The notes under the pieces: model-generated
The model's input: the letters and a program-made list of their open reading frames with translations, nothing else
Databases searched by the model: none
What the model was told of the DNA's origin: nothing
Assembly: GCA_017615955.1 (NCBI GenBank)
Contig: JAFZZD010000043.1
Span: 1 to 6,120 of the forward strand
DNA from: Victivallales bacterium
GTDB taxonomy: Bacteria; Verrucomicrobiota; Lentisphaeria; Oligosphaerales; Oligosphaeraceae
Direction of reading: 5' to 3'
Length of the DNA: 6,120 nt
Translations under genes and position numbers: made by a program
Shown: one piece after another, positions 6,084 to 6,120 of the stretch
Numbering within the stretch: position 1 is the first letter of the stretch
How the letters are laid out: every line of letters starts with the position of its first letter

Positions 6084-6103
6084 CGCGGGCGAAAACGCCC
6101 GCG
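6084..6103. repeat. GC-rich perfect hairpin, 8-bp stem with AAAA loop
   Basis: CGCGGGCG (6084-6091) pairs perfectly with CGCCCGCG (6096-6103) around AAAA. It lies 46 bases after the last good heptamer and about 100 bases after the esterase stop. It is followed by CACAGAAC, not a T-run, so it is not a classical plus-strand terminator. An alternative, weaker stem can form between GCCCG (6074-6078) and CGGGC (6086-6090), which would compete with it. Its sequence is similar to the hairpin at 2251-2272: both read GTGCG..GGCG-N4-CGCC on the minus strand. Confidence 0.75.
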
Positions 6104-6110
6104 CACAGAA

Positions 6111-6120
6111 CAGTCCACAG
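6111..6120 (-). repeat. Inverted heptamer unit at the window edge
   Basis: CAGTCCACAG is the reverse complement of the GTGGACTG units at 5989-6003. It lies 7 bases beyond the hairpin and continues out of the window, so a second, inverted array may follow. It mirrors the inverted unit beside the first hairpin. Confidence 0.65.

Noticed and set aside
6084..6103. Intrinsic terminator for the esterase
   Set aside because: The stem is strong, but no T-tract follows on the plus strand and only TTT follows on the minus strand. It is kept as part of the repeat element.

Overview
The window looks like a sugar-processing locus from a free-living or gut bacterium with roughly 50-55% G+C. The mix of a secreted sialate O-acetylesterase-type enzyme, a Gfo/Idh/MocA oxidoreductase, a DegT-type aminotransferase and a GntR/LacI hybrid regulator is common in the Planctomycetota-Verrucomicrobiota-Lentisphaerota group. 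That placement is an inference from gene content; no rRNA or other marker is present.

Layout: three genes lie on the minus strand and read right to left as a probable operon. They are the DegT/DnrJ/EryC1/StrS aminotransferase (2392-3732), the Gfo/Idh/MocA oxidoreductase (1168-2211), and the GntR-LacI hybrid regulator (100-1158), which follows the oxidoreductase after 9 bp. A 206-bp AT-rich divergent intergenic region (3733-3938) separates the aminotransferase from one plus-strand gene, a 680-residue exported sialate O-acetylesterase-family protein (3939-5981). This region holds two CCAATGG direct repeats exactly 20 bp apart, which could be an operator shared by both directions. A small region downstream of the regulator (1-99) holds a 10-bp perfect hairpin and a 10-bp palindrome but no convincing gene.

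How the genes may work together: the esterase probably removes acetyl groups from a glycan outside the cytoplasm. The oxidoreductase and aminotransferase could form an oxidation-transamination pair acting on a sugar or cyclitol in the cytoplasm. The regulator, with a LacI-type sugar-sensing domain, would control the set. The actual substrate cannot be read from the sequence.

The most unusual structure is a pair of non-coding elements. Immediately after the aminotransferase stop codon, and again immediately after the esterase stop codon, there is an array of 7-bp tandem repeats (GTGGACT, GTGGACA, GTGGTCT, GTGATTA) read in the sense direction of the preceding gene. Each array is followed by a GC-rich perfect hairpin with a 4-base loop and then by an inverted copy of the heptamer. 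The same architecture at two stop codons, on opposite strands, suggests a dispersed repeat family with a preferred position at gene ends.
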